Below, piece after piece: positions 5,804 to 12,582 of a DNA stretch of 12,582 nt. The translations under genes were made by a program, and so were the position numbers. This stretch comes from an uncultured archaeon (GTDB taxonomy: Archaea > Nanobdellota > Nanobdellia > Pacearchaeales > GW2011-AR1): contig CAIQQL010000054.1 of NCBI GenBank assembly GCA_903873955.1, forward strand, positions 1-12,582, written 5' to 3'. The notes under the pieces are model-generated. The model had not been told where the DNA came from. It searched no databases and saw only the letters and a list, made by a program, of their open reading frames with translations. How positions within the stretch are numbered: the first letter of the stretch is position 1; each line of letters begins with the position of its first letter.

Positions 5804-5811
5804 TTTTTAAA
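5804..5811 (-). promoter_or_regulatory. TATA box of the barrel-like protein gene
   Basis: TTTAAAAA on the minus strand, preceded by AAAGA, is centred about 25 nt before the ATG at 5782, the same spacing as at the nucleotidyltransferase gene. It predicts a leaderless mRNA. It shows the gene need not be the last member of the uvr operon, which ends 71 bases upstream. Confidence 0.6.
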
Positions 5812-5853
5812 TCTTTACAAAGGTTTAACTCTAAAGTTACAACATAAATCAAA

Positions 5854-7473
5854 TTAGTGCTTCTGTGCCTTAAACTCTTCGCGCATTCTCATCTCCCTGC
5901 GTTTGCGGTTATATCCTATGGTAAATCGATGTGTTTCATCCCTGATCCTGCGGATAAGCAGCATCATCGGTCCGTTTTTTTCAAATTTACGGGAAACCTC
6001 CTCACCTGGGAAGTAAATTTCTTCATGCTCCTTGGCAAGGGAGATGATAGGAATTTTAGTACCCAACGCGCGTAAAGATGATAATGCCGCATTCAATTGC
6101 CCTTTTCCACCATCGATGATGATCAGATTGGGCAGGGTTTCGTGGTCTTCTAGCAGTTTGGCATATCGGCGTTGGACAATCTCGGCCATTGAGGCAAAAT
6201 CATCCTGTTTTCCATGCAATGACTTGATGCGGAATTTTCGATACTGTGATTTATCCGGTTTTCCATTGGAGAAATGGGTCATGGAACCGACAATATGGTC
6301 ATACCCTAGATTGGAGATGTCAAAACATTCGATATGTTCGGGAACATCGGGAAGATTAAGGTTTTCTTGTATCTGGACGAGGGAGCTATCCTGGCCGAAG
6401 CTGGCAAGGGCATTCTTTTCCGCTAAATGCACCAAGGACGTTTTATCCCCTCGTTGCGGGACGCTGAGCAGGACCGATCCTCCTCGTAACCGTTCAAAAT
6501 AGGCTTCCAGGACTTTCTTTTCTTCATCCGTTTTCCAGCAGGGTTTGTTCAGGAGGATCTCGTAAGGAAGAGGATGTTGGGCATAATAACTTCGTAAGAA
6601 GTCCTCAAAAATATTTGAGTCATATTCTAGGACATACTCTCTTTTTCCGCGGATGACCCCTTTGGTTATCGTCAAGATATCAAACACCGCTTTGGTCCCT
6701 AGGCGTACAAACGCGATGGCCTGTTGATCAAAGGCTCTGATCTTTTCAACACTTTGGCGTTCTTCTAAAAGCTGTACCGCTGAAAGCTGGTTGCGAAGTT
6801 CAAGGGCCCGTTCAAAATGCAATACCTTGGATGCGGCATGCATCTCCGCGGTGAGCTTCTTTACGGTGGGCTCGGTATTCCCCTTGAGAAATTCTCTGGC
6901 TTCATCAACGTACGATTTGTATGCCTCTGCACTTATGGCTCCGATACAGGGACCAAGGCATAACCCTATATGGTAATTGAGGCACGCCCTTTTTTTAGGG
7001 AGTATCTGGCAGGTACGAAGCTTGAAGATAGAAATTACGGCATTCACCAATGCGTGCCGCAACGTTCCATCGGTATAAGGGCCAAAATATTCTCCGTCCT
7101 TGGTGACCCTTCGCGTGGAGATGACTCTTGGAAATTCCTCTGCGGTGATTTTTATGTATGCGTAGGTCTTTGAGTCCTTGAGGTTGATGTTATATTTTGG
7201 CGAATGTTTCTTGATCAGGTTGTTCTCTAGGAGCAGGGCTTCAACTTCATTGTCGACCACCATAAATTCTATCCCTGCAATATGGGATACGAGCACTTTG
7301 GTTTTTACAGAGTGCTCTTTGCTATTGGAGAAATAATTACGTACCCTGTCCCGCAAGGACTTTGCTTTTCCTATATAGATGATCTCCCCTTGGGCATTTG
7401 AGAAGAAGTATACGCCTGGGCTTTTAGGAAGTTGTTGGAGGTCTGGTGGCGAATCTTTGCTGACAGGGATCAT
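5854..7473 (-). CDS. uvrC: UvrABC system protein C (excinuclease subunit), lacking the HhH domain
   Basis: UvrC makes both cuts around a DNA lesion after UvrB loading. The 539 residues contain, in order, the GIY-YIG nuclease (14-95; GVY at 20-22, YIG at 33-35, R43, E78) for the 3' cut; four cysteines C155, C164, C172, C176 matching the UvrC iron-sulfur cluster; a UVR domain (about 203-238) that binds UvrB; and the RNase H-like nuclease (about 370-525; D385 in ECFDIS, D454 in IIDGGKGQL, H515 in RDETHRF) for the 5' cut. The protein stops about 24 residues after that His with a basic tail. Most UvrC proteins (around 600 residues) continue into a tandem helix-hairpin-helix DNA-binding domain; here it is absent and the 71 bases after the stop do not encode one. 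The ATG overlaps the uvrA stop by 4 bases. Confidence 0.96.
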   Translation of the reverse strand: MIPVSKDSPPDLQQLPKSPGVYFFSNAQGEIIYIGKAKSLRDRVRNYFSNSKEHSVKTKVLVSHIAGIEFMVVDNEVEALLLENNLIKKHSPKYNINLKDSKTYAYIKITAEEFPRVISTRRVTKDGEYFGPYTDGTLRHALVNAVISIFKLRTCQILPKKRACLNYHIGLCLGPCIGAISAEAYKSYVDEAREFLKGNTEPTVKKLTAEMHAASKVLHFERALELRNQLSAVQLLEERQSVEKIRAFDQQAIAFVRLGTKAVFDILTITKGVIRGKREYVLEYDSNIFEDFLRSYYAQHPLPYEILLNKPCWKTDEEKKVLEAYFERLRGGSVLLSVPQRGDKTSLVHLAEKNALASFGQDSSLVQIQENLNLPDVPEHIECFDISNLGYDHIVGSMTHFSNGKPDKSQYRKFRIKSLHGKQDDFASMAEIVQRRYAKLLEDHETLPNLIIIDGGKGQLNAALSSLRALGTKIPIISLAKEHEEIYFPGEEVSRKFEKNGPMMLLIRRIRDETHRFTIGYNRKRREMRMREEFKAQKH

Positions 7474-10361
7474 GGCAGAAGGCGTTTGAGAAACGTAGCA
7501 GTATGGGAGCGAGGCTCCTTCTTGACCTCTTCTGGAGTTCCTTGCACAAGTATTTTTCCACCTGCATCGCCCCCTTCAGGGCCGATATCGATCAGATAGT
7601 CGCAAGACTTGATCACATCAAGATTATGCTCAATGACGAAGACACTGTTTCCCTTGTCCACCAATCGATTGAGGACATGTATCAACTTGTTGGTATCCTC
7701 AAAATGCAAGCCCGTAGTAGGTTCATCAAGCATGTAGACTGTATTGCCTTTCTTGAACTTTGCAAGTTCGCGTGTGATCTTGATACGTTGCGATTCTCCG
7801 CCAGAAAGGGTGGTAGAGCTTTGTCCAATCTTGATATAGCCTAAGCCGACATCCCGCAAGGTTTCAAGTTTTCTGCGTAGGGAACTATGGTTCTCAAAAT
7901 AACTATATGCCTCATCAACATCCATGTTTAACACGTCCGCGATGGTCTTGCCTTTATAGAGGATAGAAAGGGTATCTTTGTTATATCTCTTTCCTTTGCA
8001 TTCACTGCATTCCACATAGACATCCGGCAAGAAATTCATCTCTATCTTGATGACTCCATCACCCATGCACGTTTCACACCGTCCTCCTTTGACGTTGAAA
8101 GAAAATCTTCCTTCTTTGTACCCTCTTGCCCTGGCATCCTTGGTTGCAGCAAATATTTTACGGATCTCATCAAACATTTTGGTATAGGTCGCAGGGTTTG
8201 AACGGGGAGTTTTTCCAATAGGGTCTTGGTTTATCACGACAACATTCTCGACAGTTTCAGGGATCTGGATATCCTTGACCTTCCCTATGCGCTCAGTTCC
8301 CATCCCAAAGTGTTTTTGCAGATAAGGCATGACGGTCTGATTCATCAAGGTAGACTTGCCTGATCCAGAAACTCCGGTGATACCGCAAAGAACTCCCAAG
8401 GGCAGGTCGACATTCACATTTTTAAGATTGTTTTCACTCGCGCCGATTACCTGGATGAACTCGCTATGTTTTCTTCTCTTGAGAGGCAAGGCGATGGACT
8501 TCTTTCCAGCAAGATACTCTCCCGTGAGGCTGCGAGGATTGCGTACAATCTGGTCCGGCGTGCCTTGTGCACAGATATGTCCTCCCAGGATTCCTGCTCC
8601 AGGACCCATGTCAATGATATAATCTGCATGTCGCATGGTATCTTCATCATGCTCAACAACAATAAGTGTGTTTCCAAGGTCTCGGAGTCTGTGCAAAGTG
8701 CTGATGAGTTTTGCATTGTCCCTTTGGTGTAGGCCGATGGAAGGTTCATCCAAGATATAGAGAACTCCCATAAGATTTGAGCCTATCTGTGTGGCAAGTC
8801 TGATACGCTGTGCTTCTCCCCCCGAGAGGGTTCTTGCGCTTCGTGAGAGGGTAAGATATCCAAGACCCACATTGGAGAGGAATCCCAGGCGCTCATGAAT
8901 CTCTTTGAGCACTTGTTTGGCGATGATGCGTTCGCTAGGGTTCAACTTCGCTTCAAGTTCATTGAAGAAGGAAAGACTATGGTCTATGCTCATGTCCGTG
9001 ACATCGATGATGGATTTGTTGTCAATTTTGACAGAAAGGATGGTGTCTTTGAGACGTTTTCCTCTGCAGGTTTCACAAGGTTCAGCAGTCATGAACTTTT
9101 CAATGTCTTCTTTTCTCCACTCAGATTCTGTTTGGCGATACAATCGCATGGTCTGGGGTATGATGCCTTCAAATCCTCCCTTCATGTTCATATGTGCGCC
9201 ATTGCTCCAATAGGAATCTAGGGCATCGTGTGATCCATATAATAGGACGTTAAGCTGTTTTGCGGTGAACTTTTTGATAGGGGTAAAGACATCAAAACCA
9301 TACTTCTTTCCTGCAGCGGCAATCTGCTGCGCTCTCCAACTGATATCCATTTTCGAATATATCGCCAAAGCTCCGTCCATGATGCTTTTTTCTTTGTCAG
9401 GGATGAGCAGGTCGACTGAGATCTGCATGATCTCTCCTAGACCATGGCAACTTGGGCAAGCGCCAAAGGGAGAATTGAATGAAAACATACGTGGTTCAAG
9501 GGGTTCGAAGATGACCTCAGGATGGTTTGGGCAGGCACCATACGTAGAATAGAGTCTCTCTCCTTTTCCACGTTCTAACTCTTTTAGTTTCTCCTTCTTT
9601 CCAGAGGTTTCCTTTTCCTTCTTTCCAGACGCCTGGCTTGCTGACTCAAAGGTCAATAATCTGCCTTTCCCGACTTGCAAGGCTTGCTCAACAGCTTCAG
9701 AGATGCGCATGCGCTCCTCTTCTCCAACCGTGATGGTGTCAATGACTGCCTCAATCCAATGTTTCTCATATCTTGTAAGCTTGAGCTCCTCTTTGATGGT
9801 GCTGGTGTCATAGATGTGCTCATCAACACGGATCTTGGTGAACCCTTCTTTCTTCAGATCATCAAAGACCTGCTCATACGTCCCTTTCGCCCCTCTTACA
9901 ATCGGTGCGAGGATCAGGAATGTTTTTCCTTTCTCGTTCATTAAAAGATTGGTGATGTTCTCTGCGCTCTGGGGTTTGATGGGGCTATTGCAACGCGGGC
10001 AGAAATGGGTGCCGATGCGGGCGTAAATGAGCCTAAGATAGTCATAGATTTCAGTCACCGTCCCTACGGTTGATCTCGGGTTTTTTGAGGTTGTCTTTTG
10101 TTCTATGGAGATTGCAGGGGATAATCCTTCGATTGAATCGACATCGGGCTTGTCCATCAGGCCTAAAAACTGCCGGGCATAAGCTGAAAGGCTCTCTACA
10201 TACCTCCGCTGCCCTTCTGCGTAGATGGTGTCAAATGCAAGAGTGGACTTTCCTGATCCTGAGAGCCCGGTGATGACCACAAGCTTATTTCTAGGGCTTT
10301 CTACATCAATATTCTTGAGATTGTGCTCTCTTGCTCCCTTGACGACGATATTATCTCTCAT
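7470..10361 (-). CDS. uvrA: UvrABC system protein A (damage-recognition ATPase)
   Basis: UvrA is a dimeric ABC-type ATPase that scans DNA, senses distortion and loads UvrB. The 963 residues carry both nucleotide-binding domains: Walker A GLSGSGKS (32-39) and GVSGSGKS (663-670), signatures LSGGEAQRI (512-520) and LSGGESQRI (852-860), and Walker B ILDEP and MLDEP. The UvrB-binding region starts around 115 with CPRC (121-124). The first zinc module reads C277, H280, C302, C305, so one usual Cys is His. The second is all Cys (C762, C765, C785, C788). Residues 242-266 hold a Lys/Glu-rich insert with SGKKEK twice, just before the first zinc module, making the protein slightly longer than the usual 940. 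The start overlaps the uvrB stop and the stop overlaps the uvrC start (ATGA at both), so translation is coupled. Confidence 0.98.
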   Translation of the reverse strand: MRDNIVVKGAREHNLKNIDVESPRNKLVVITGLSGSGKSTLAFDTIYAEGQRRYVESLSAYARQFLGLMDKPDVDSIEGLSPAISIEQKTTSKNPRSTVGTVTEIYDYLRLIYARIGTHFCPRCNSPIKPQSAENITNLLMNEKGKTFLILAPIVRGAKGTYEQVFDDLKKEGFTKIRVDEHIYDTSTIKEELKLTRYEKHWIEAVIDTITVGEEERMRISEAVEQALQVGKGRLLTFESASQASGKKEKETSGKKEKLKELERGKGERLYSTYGACPNHPEVIFEPLEPRMFSFNSPFGACPSCHGLGEIMQISVDLLIPDKEKSIMDGALAIYSKMDISWRAQQIAAAGKKYGFDVFTPIKKFTAKQLNVLLYGSHDALDSYWSNGAHMNMKGGFEGIIPQTMRLYRQTESEWRKEDIEKFMTAEPCETCRGKRLKDTILSVKIDNKSIIDVTDMSIDHSLSFFNELEAKLNPSERIIAKQVLKEIHERLGFLSNVGLGYLTLSRSARTLSGGEAQRIRLATQIGSNLMGVLYILDEPSIGLHQRDNAKLISTLHRLRDLGNTLIVVEHDEDTMRHADYIIDMGPGAGILGGHICAQGTPDQIVRNPRSLTGEYLAGKKSIALPLKRRKHSEFIQVIGASENNLKNVNVDLPLGVLCGITGVSGSGKSTLMNQTVMPYLQKHFGMGTERIGKVKDIQIPETVENVVVINQDPIGKTPRSNPATYTKMFDEIRKIFAATKDARARGYKEGRFSFNVKGGRCETCMGDGVIKIEMNFLPDVYVECSECKGKRYNKDTLSILYKGKTIADVLNMDVDEAYSYFENHSSLRRKLETLRDVGLGYIKIGQSSTTLSGGESQRIKITRELAKFKKGNTVYMLDEPTTGLHFEDTNKLIHVLNRLVDKGNSVFVIEHNLDVIKSCDYLIDIGPEGGDAGGKILVQGTPEEVKKEPRSHTATFLKRLLP
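9588..9629 (-). repeat. Short tandem duplication inside uvrA
   Basis: Two 18-bp copies (9588-9605 and 9612-9629; 16 of 18 bases equal; period 24 bp) each encode SGKKEK. They form a charged, low-complexity loop at residues 245-258 of UvrA, ahead of the first zinc module. Reading frame is kept, so it is a tolerated surface insertion rather than damage. Confidence 0.75.
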
Positions 10362-12316
10362 TTGTTTTCTTTTCTCTCCTTTTCCTTAACCAATTGGCTG
10401 TATTGTGTTTTAAACTCTTCGAGTGTATCTCTCATTTCAATGGCTTTCTCAAAATTAAGCTCCTCGGCGAACTTCCTCATGTCTGCCTCAAGGGCAATCA
10501 TCTTGCGCTCAATCTCTACCGTGCCAAGATGCTTAATGCCTTTGATGGTCCTCACTTTTTGTTCCACCTTTTTAATGATCGTCATTGGGGTGATATGATG
10601 CTTACGATTGAATGCAATCTGTACCTCTCGCCTTTTTTGCGTGATGGCCATTGCTTTGTTGATTGATTCCGTAAGGACATCTGCATAAAGGATGACCTTG
10701 CCATTAACATTGCGGGCTGCACGGCCAATGGTCTGGATAAGGCTACGTTCGTCACGTAAGAACCCTTCTTTGTCTGCATCAAGGATGCAGATCAAACTGA
10801 CCTCGGGGATATCCAGGCCCTCTCGTAGCAGGTTGATGCCCACCAGGACATCAAATTCTCCGATTCTTAGTTGACGTATGAGCTCAATACGTTCAAGACT
10901 TTCTATCTCCGAGTGTAAATAGCGTGCTTTGATATTCTCCTTGGCCAGATAATTCGTCAGGTCCTCAGCCATGCGTTTTGTGAGCGTGGTGACAAGGACC
11001 CTTTCCTTGTTTTTTATCGTCTTTGCTATTTCTTTGATCATATCTGGCATTTGGCCCTTGATGGGTCGAACTTCAACTAACGGATCGACAAGGCCGGTCG
11101 GCCGAATGATAAGCTCGGCGACCTGCCCTGAATGGGATAATTCATAGTCGCTTGGGGTTGCGGAGACAAAAAGAGTGTGCCTGAAATACTTTTCAAATTC
11201 TGGAAACTTGAGTGGACGATTGTCAAATGCGCTGGGTAACCGAAAACCAAAGTCCACAAGGTTCTTTTTTCGGGAGAAGTCCCCATGATACATCGCTCGT
11301 GACTGGGGAAGGGTTTGATGGCTCTCGTCAATGATCAACAAGAAATCCTTCGGGAAATAATCAAGAAGCACCGAAGGAGGGTCGCCAGCAGACCTTCCAT
11401 CAAAGTGGCGGGAATAGTTTTCAATGCCGCTGCAATATCCCATTTCCTTGATCATTTCCATGTCATATCTTACCCGCTTTGCCAGACGTTCTGCTTCAAG
11501 GGTGCCTAGCTTCGGAAGCTGCTGTGCAAGTTCTTCTTTTATCTGTAAAATGGCTTTTTCTTGCTTATGCTCAGGGACCACATACTGCCGTGCTGCAAAG
11601 AGCTTGAATGACTCAAGACTGGTGATAAGGTCTCCCGTCACAGGATGAATTTCGCTGATCTTTGCAAGGGCATTTTGGGAGAGTTCTAGTCTGAGAATAT
11701 TGCTTTCATAAGCCGGAATCACATCAATCGTATCTCCACGGACACGGAACTTCCCTGCGTCTAGCGCCTGGTCGTTTCGCTCGTACTGCATATCAATTAA
11801 CTGGCTGATGATCTTGCTGCGGGCAATAGGTTCGCCCTTTTGCAGTTCCAGCGACATCTCCTTGAAGTCGGCAGGGTTACCAAGACCATAGATGCAAGAG
11901 ATGGAGGCTACGACAATGACATCTTCGCGTGAAAGTAGGCTTGAAACCGCGTGAAGGCGCATCTTTTCAATTTCAGCATTGACGGTTGCCTCTTTTTCGA
12001 TATAAACGTCTGTGGTTGGAATATAACTCTCTGGCTGGTAGTAGTCATAATAGGAAATGAAGTATTCTACCCTATTTTTCGGGAACAACTCCTTGAACTC
12101 TGTGTAAAGCTGGGCTGCAAGGGTCTTGTTATGGGCAAGGACCAAGGTTGGTTTTTGGATGGCTTGGATTACATTGGCCATGACAAAGGTCTTTCCACTG
12201 CCGGTGATGCCTAATAATGTCTGCTCGGGGTATTTTGCATATCCTTCTACAAGTTTTGCAATAGCTTCAGGTTGTCCCCCTGCAGGTTTATAGGCAGAAG
12301 TAAGTTCGAACTTCAT
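10358..12316 (-). CDS. uvrB: UvrABC system protein B (damage-verification helicase-like subunit)
   Basis: UvrB is handed to DNA by UvrA, checks the lesion by inserting a beta-hairpin between the strands, and recruits UvrC. The 652 residues are close to the family's usual length. Visible are Walker A GITGSGKT (36-43), the beta-hairpin region with its aromatic tip (YYDYYQPESYIP, 89-100), the DESH box (330-333), SATP (385-388), the motif VI region QTIGRAARN (528-536), and the C-terminal UVR domain (about 603-638, ALEADMRKFAEELNFEKAIEMRD) that binds UvrC. It is the first gene of the uvrB-uvrA-uvrC operon and overlaps uvrA by 4 bases. The ATG at 12316 begins the conserved MKFELTSAYKPAGGQPEAI sequence, so the start is secure. 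No Shine-Dalgarno is seen. Confidence 0.98.
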   Translation of the reverse strand: MKFELTSAYKPAGGQPEAIAKLVEGYAKYPEQTLLGITGSGKTFVMANVIQAIQKPTLVLAHNKTLAAQLYTEFKELFPKNRVEYFISYYDYYQPESYIPTTDVYIEKEATVNAEIEKMRLHAVSSLLSREDVIVVASISCIYGLGNPADFKEMSLELQKGEPIARSKIISQLIDMQYERNDQALDAGKFRVRGDTIDVIPAYESNILRLELSQNALAKISEIHPVTGDLITSLESFKLFAARQYVVPEHKQEKAILQIKEELAQQLPKLGTLEAERLAKRVRYDMEMIKEMGYCSGIENYSRHFDGRSAGDPPSVLLDYFPKDFLLIIDESHQTLPQSRAMYHGDFSRKKNLVDFGFRLPSAFDNRPLKFPEFEKYFRHTLFVSATPSDYELSHSGQVAELIIRPTGLVDPLVEVRPIKGQMPDMIKEIAKTIKNKERVLVTTLTKRMAEDLTNYLAKENIKARYLHSEIESLERIELIRQLRIGEFDVLVGINLLREGLDIPEVSLICILDADKEGFLRDERSLIQTIGRAARNVNGKVILYADVLTESINKAMAITQKRREVQIAFNRKHHITPMTIIKKVEQKVRTIKGIKHLGTVEIERKMIALEADMRKFAEELNFEKAIEMRDTLEEFKTQYSQLVKEKERKENK

Positions 12317-12383
12317 GTTTTTTGTGAAAATGACGAAAAAAAGAGCAAAAACTCTGCTGATGAAAAAAGCACTGCAACGAGTC

Positions 12384-12390
12384 TTATAAA
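12384..12390 (-). promoter_or_regulatory. TATA box of the uvrB-uvrA-uvrC operon
   Basis: TTTATAA on the minus strand, preceded by AACC, lies about 70 nt before the uvrB ATG and 22 bases after the stop of the upstream gene. It predicts a T-rich leader of about 45 nt. No SOS-type operator is recognisable, so there is no sequence evidence for LexA-like control. Confidence 0.55.
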
Positions 12391-12411
12391 GGTTATGAAA
12401 GCAAAGAGTTT

Positions 12412-12582
12412 TCAGAAGAGATATCGGACAAGATACAGGGATTTTTCAACCACTTTTTGAAAAAAAGGCCTACGTTTCCAGAGTTCATAATTGAATTTAT
12501 CACTTTCTTGGACTGCTTTGAGGTAGGAAGATCGCAGCATTTGTGTCACATCTTTGCGATGGCCCAAGAGATTGACCTCATA
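12412..12582 (-). CDS. C-terminal end of a phospholipase D family (cardiolipin synthase-like) protein, partial
   Basis: The last 56 residues before a TGA at 12412 are visible; the gene continues past the right edge. The sequence YEVNLLGHRKD, followed by YLKAVQESDKFNYELWKRRP and a hydrophobic tail (VVEKSLYLVRYLF), matches the way cardiolipin synthases of the PLD superfamily end: an E-x-N strand after the second HKD motif, then a final helix with an E-x-W-x-x-RP element. Those enzymes join phosphatidyl groups to make cardiolipin-type lipids at the membrane. The diagnostic HKD motifs lie outside the window, so the assignment rests on this tail only. Confidence 0.6.
   Translation of the reverse strand, partial: YEVNLLGHRKDVTQMLRSSYLKAVQESDKFNYELWKRRPFFQKVVEKSLYLVRYLF

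Noticed and set aside
5820..5845. Weak palindrome (AACT...AGTT) after uvrC as a terminator.
   Set aside because: Four-base arms with no T-run behind them are not enough to call a terminator.
12317..12411. Possible N-terminal extension of UvrB or a small gene between uvrB and the PLD-like gene.
   Set aside because: The frame upstream of the uvrB ATG is open, but has no ATG, GTG or TTG after the predicted transcript start, and UvrB proteins normally begin at the MKFEL position; the stretch is best read as promoter and leader.

Overview
The window looks like a piece of an archaeal chromosome. Both tRNA genes have archaeal features: tRNA-Gln begins AGCCC, tRNA-Thr has U at the discriminator position, and neither encodes CCA. 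Nearly every transcription unit is preceded by a TATA/BRE-type promoter, and several sit about 25 nt before the start codon, as expected for leaderless mRNAs. One surface protein is rich in N-X-S/T sequons. A DPANN-type lineage (for example Woesearchaeota-like) would fit the mix of small envelope proteins and bacterial-type repair genes, but the sequence alone does not prove the lineage.

Layout, left to right. All protein genes are on the minus strand and only tRNA-Gln is on the plus strand. (1) 1-420: the 5' part of a very AT-rich nucleotidyltransferase gene, running off the left edge. (2) 519-540: a perfect hairpin, then tRNA-Thr(GGT). (3) 669-1237: two translationally coupled small membrane proteins that share an unusual W-L-G...N...W motif. 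(4) tRNA-Gln(CTG), divergent from that pair. (5) 1463-2161: a three-cluster iron-sulfur protein with two CDGSH domains. (6) 2308-4131: a secreted, membrane-anchored parallel beta-helix surface protein. (7) 4263-4928: a PlsC-like acyltransferase. (8) 4955-5782: a secreted protein that looks like a bacterial outer-membrane beta-barrel. (9) 5854-12316: a complete uvrB-uvrA-uvrC nucleotide-excision-repair operon with ATGA overlaps at both junctions. (10) 12412-12582: the C-terminal end of a cardiolipin-synthase-like phospholipase D family protein, running off the right edge.

UvrA and UvrB find and verify bulky DNA damage and UvrC cuts on both sides, so the operon encodes the whole incision machinery of the bacterial pathway. 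This UvrC ends right after its RNase H-like nuclease and lacks the usual C-terminal helix-hairpin-helix domain. The other genes lean towards the cell envelope: a lipid acyltransferase, a PLD-type lipid enzyme, a beta-helix surface protein, a barrel-like secreted protein and the two small membrane proteins. No CRISPR array, insertion sequence or rRNA was seen. No gene-free stretch exceeds about 150 bases, so the spacers hold only promoters and possible T-tract terminators. The most interesting items are the barrel-like protein in an archaeal setting, the paired WLG membrane proteins, the UvrC without HhH, and the AT-rich block beside tRNA-Thr with a partial T-arm repeat.
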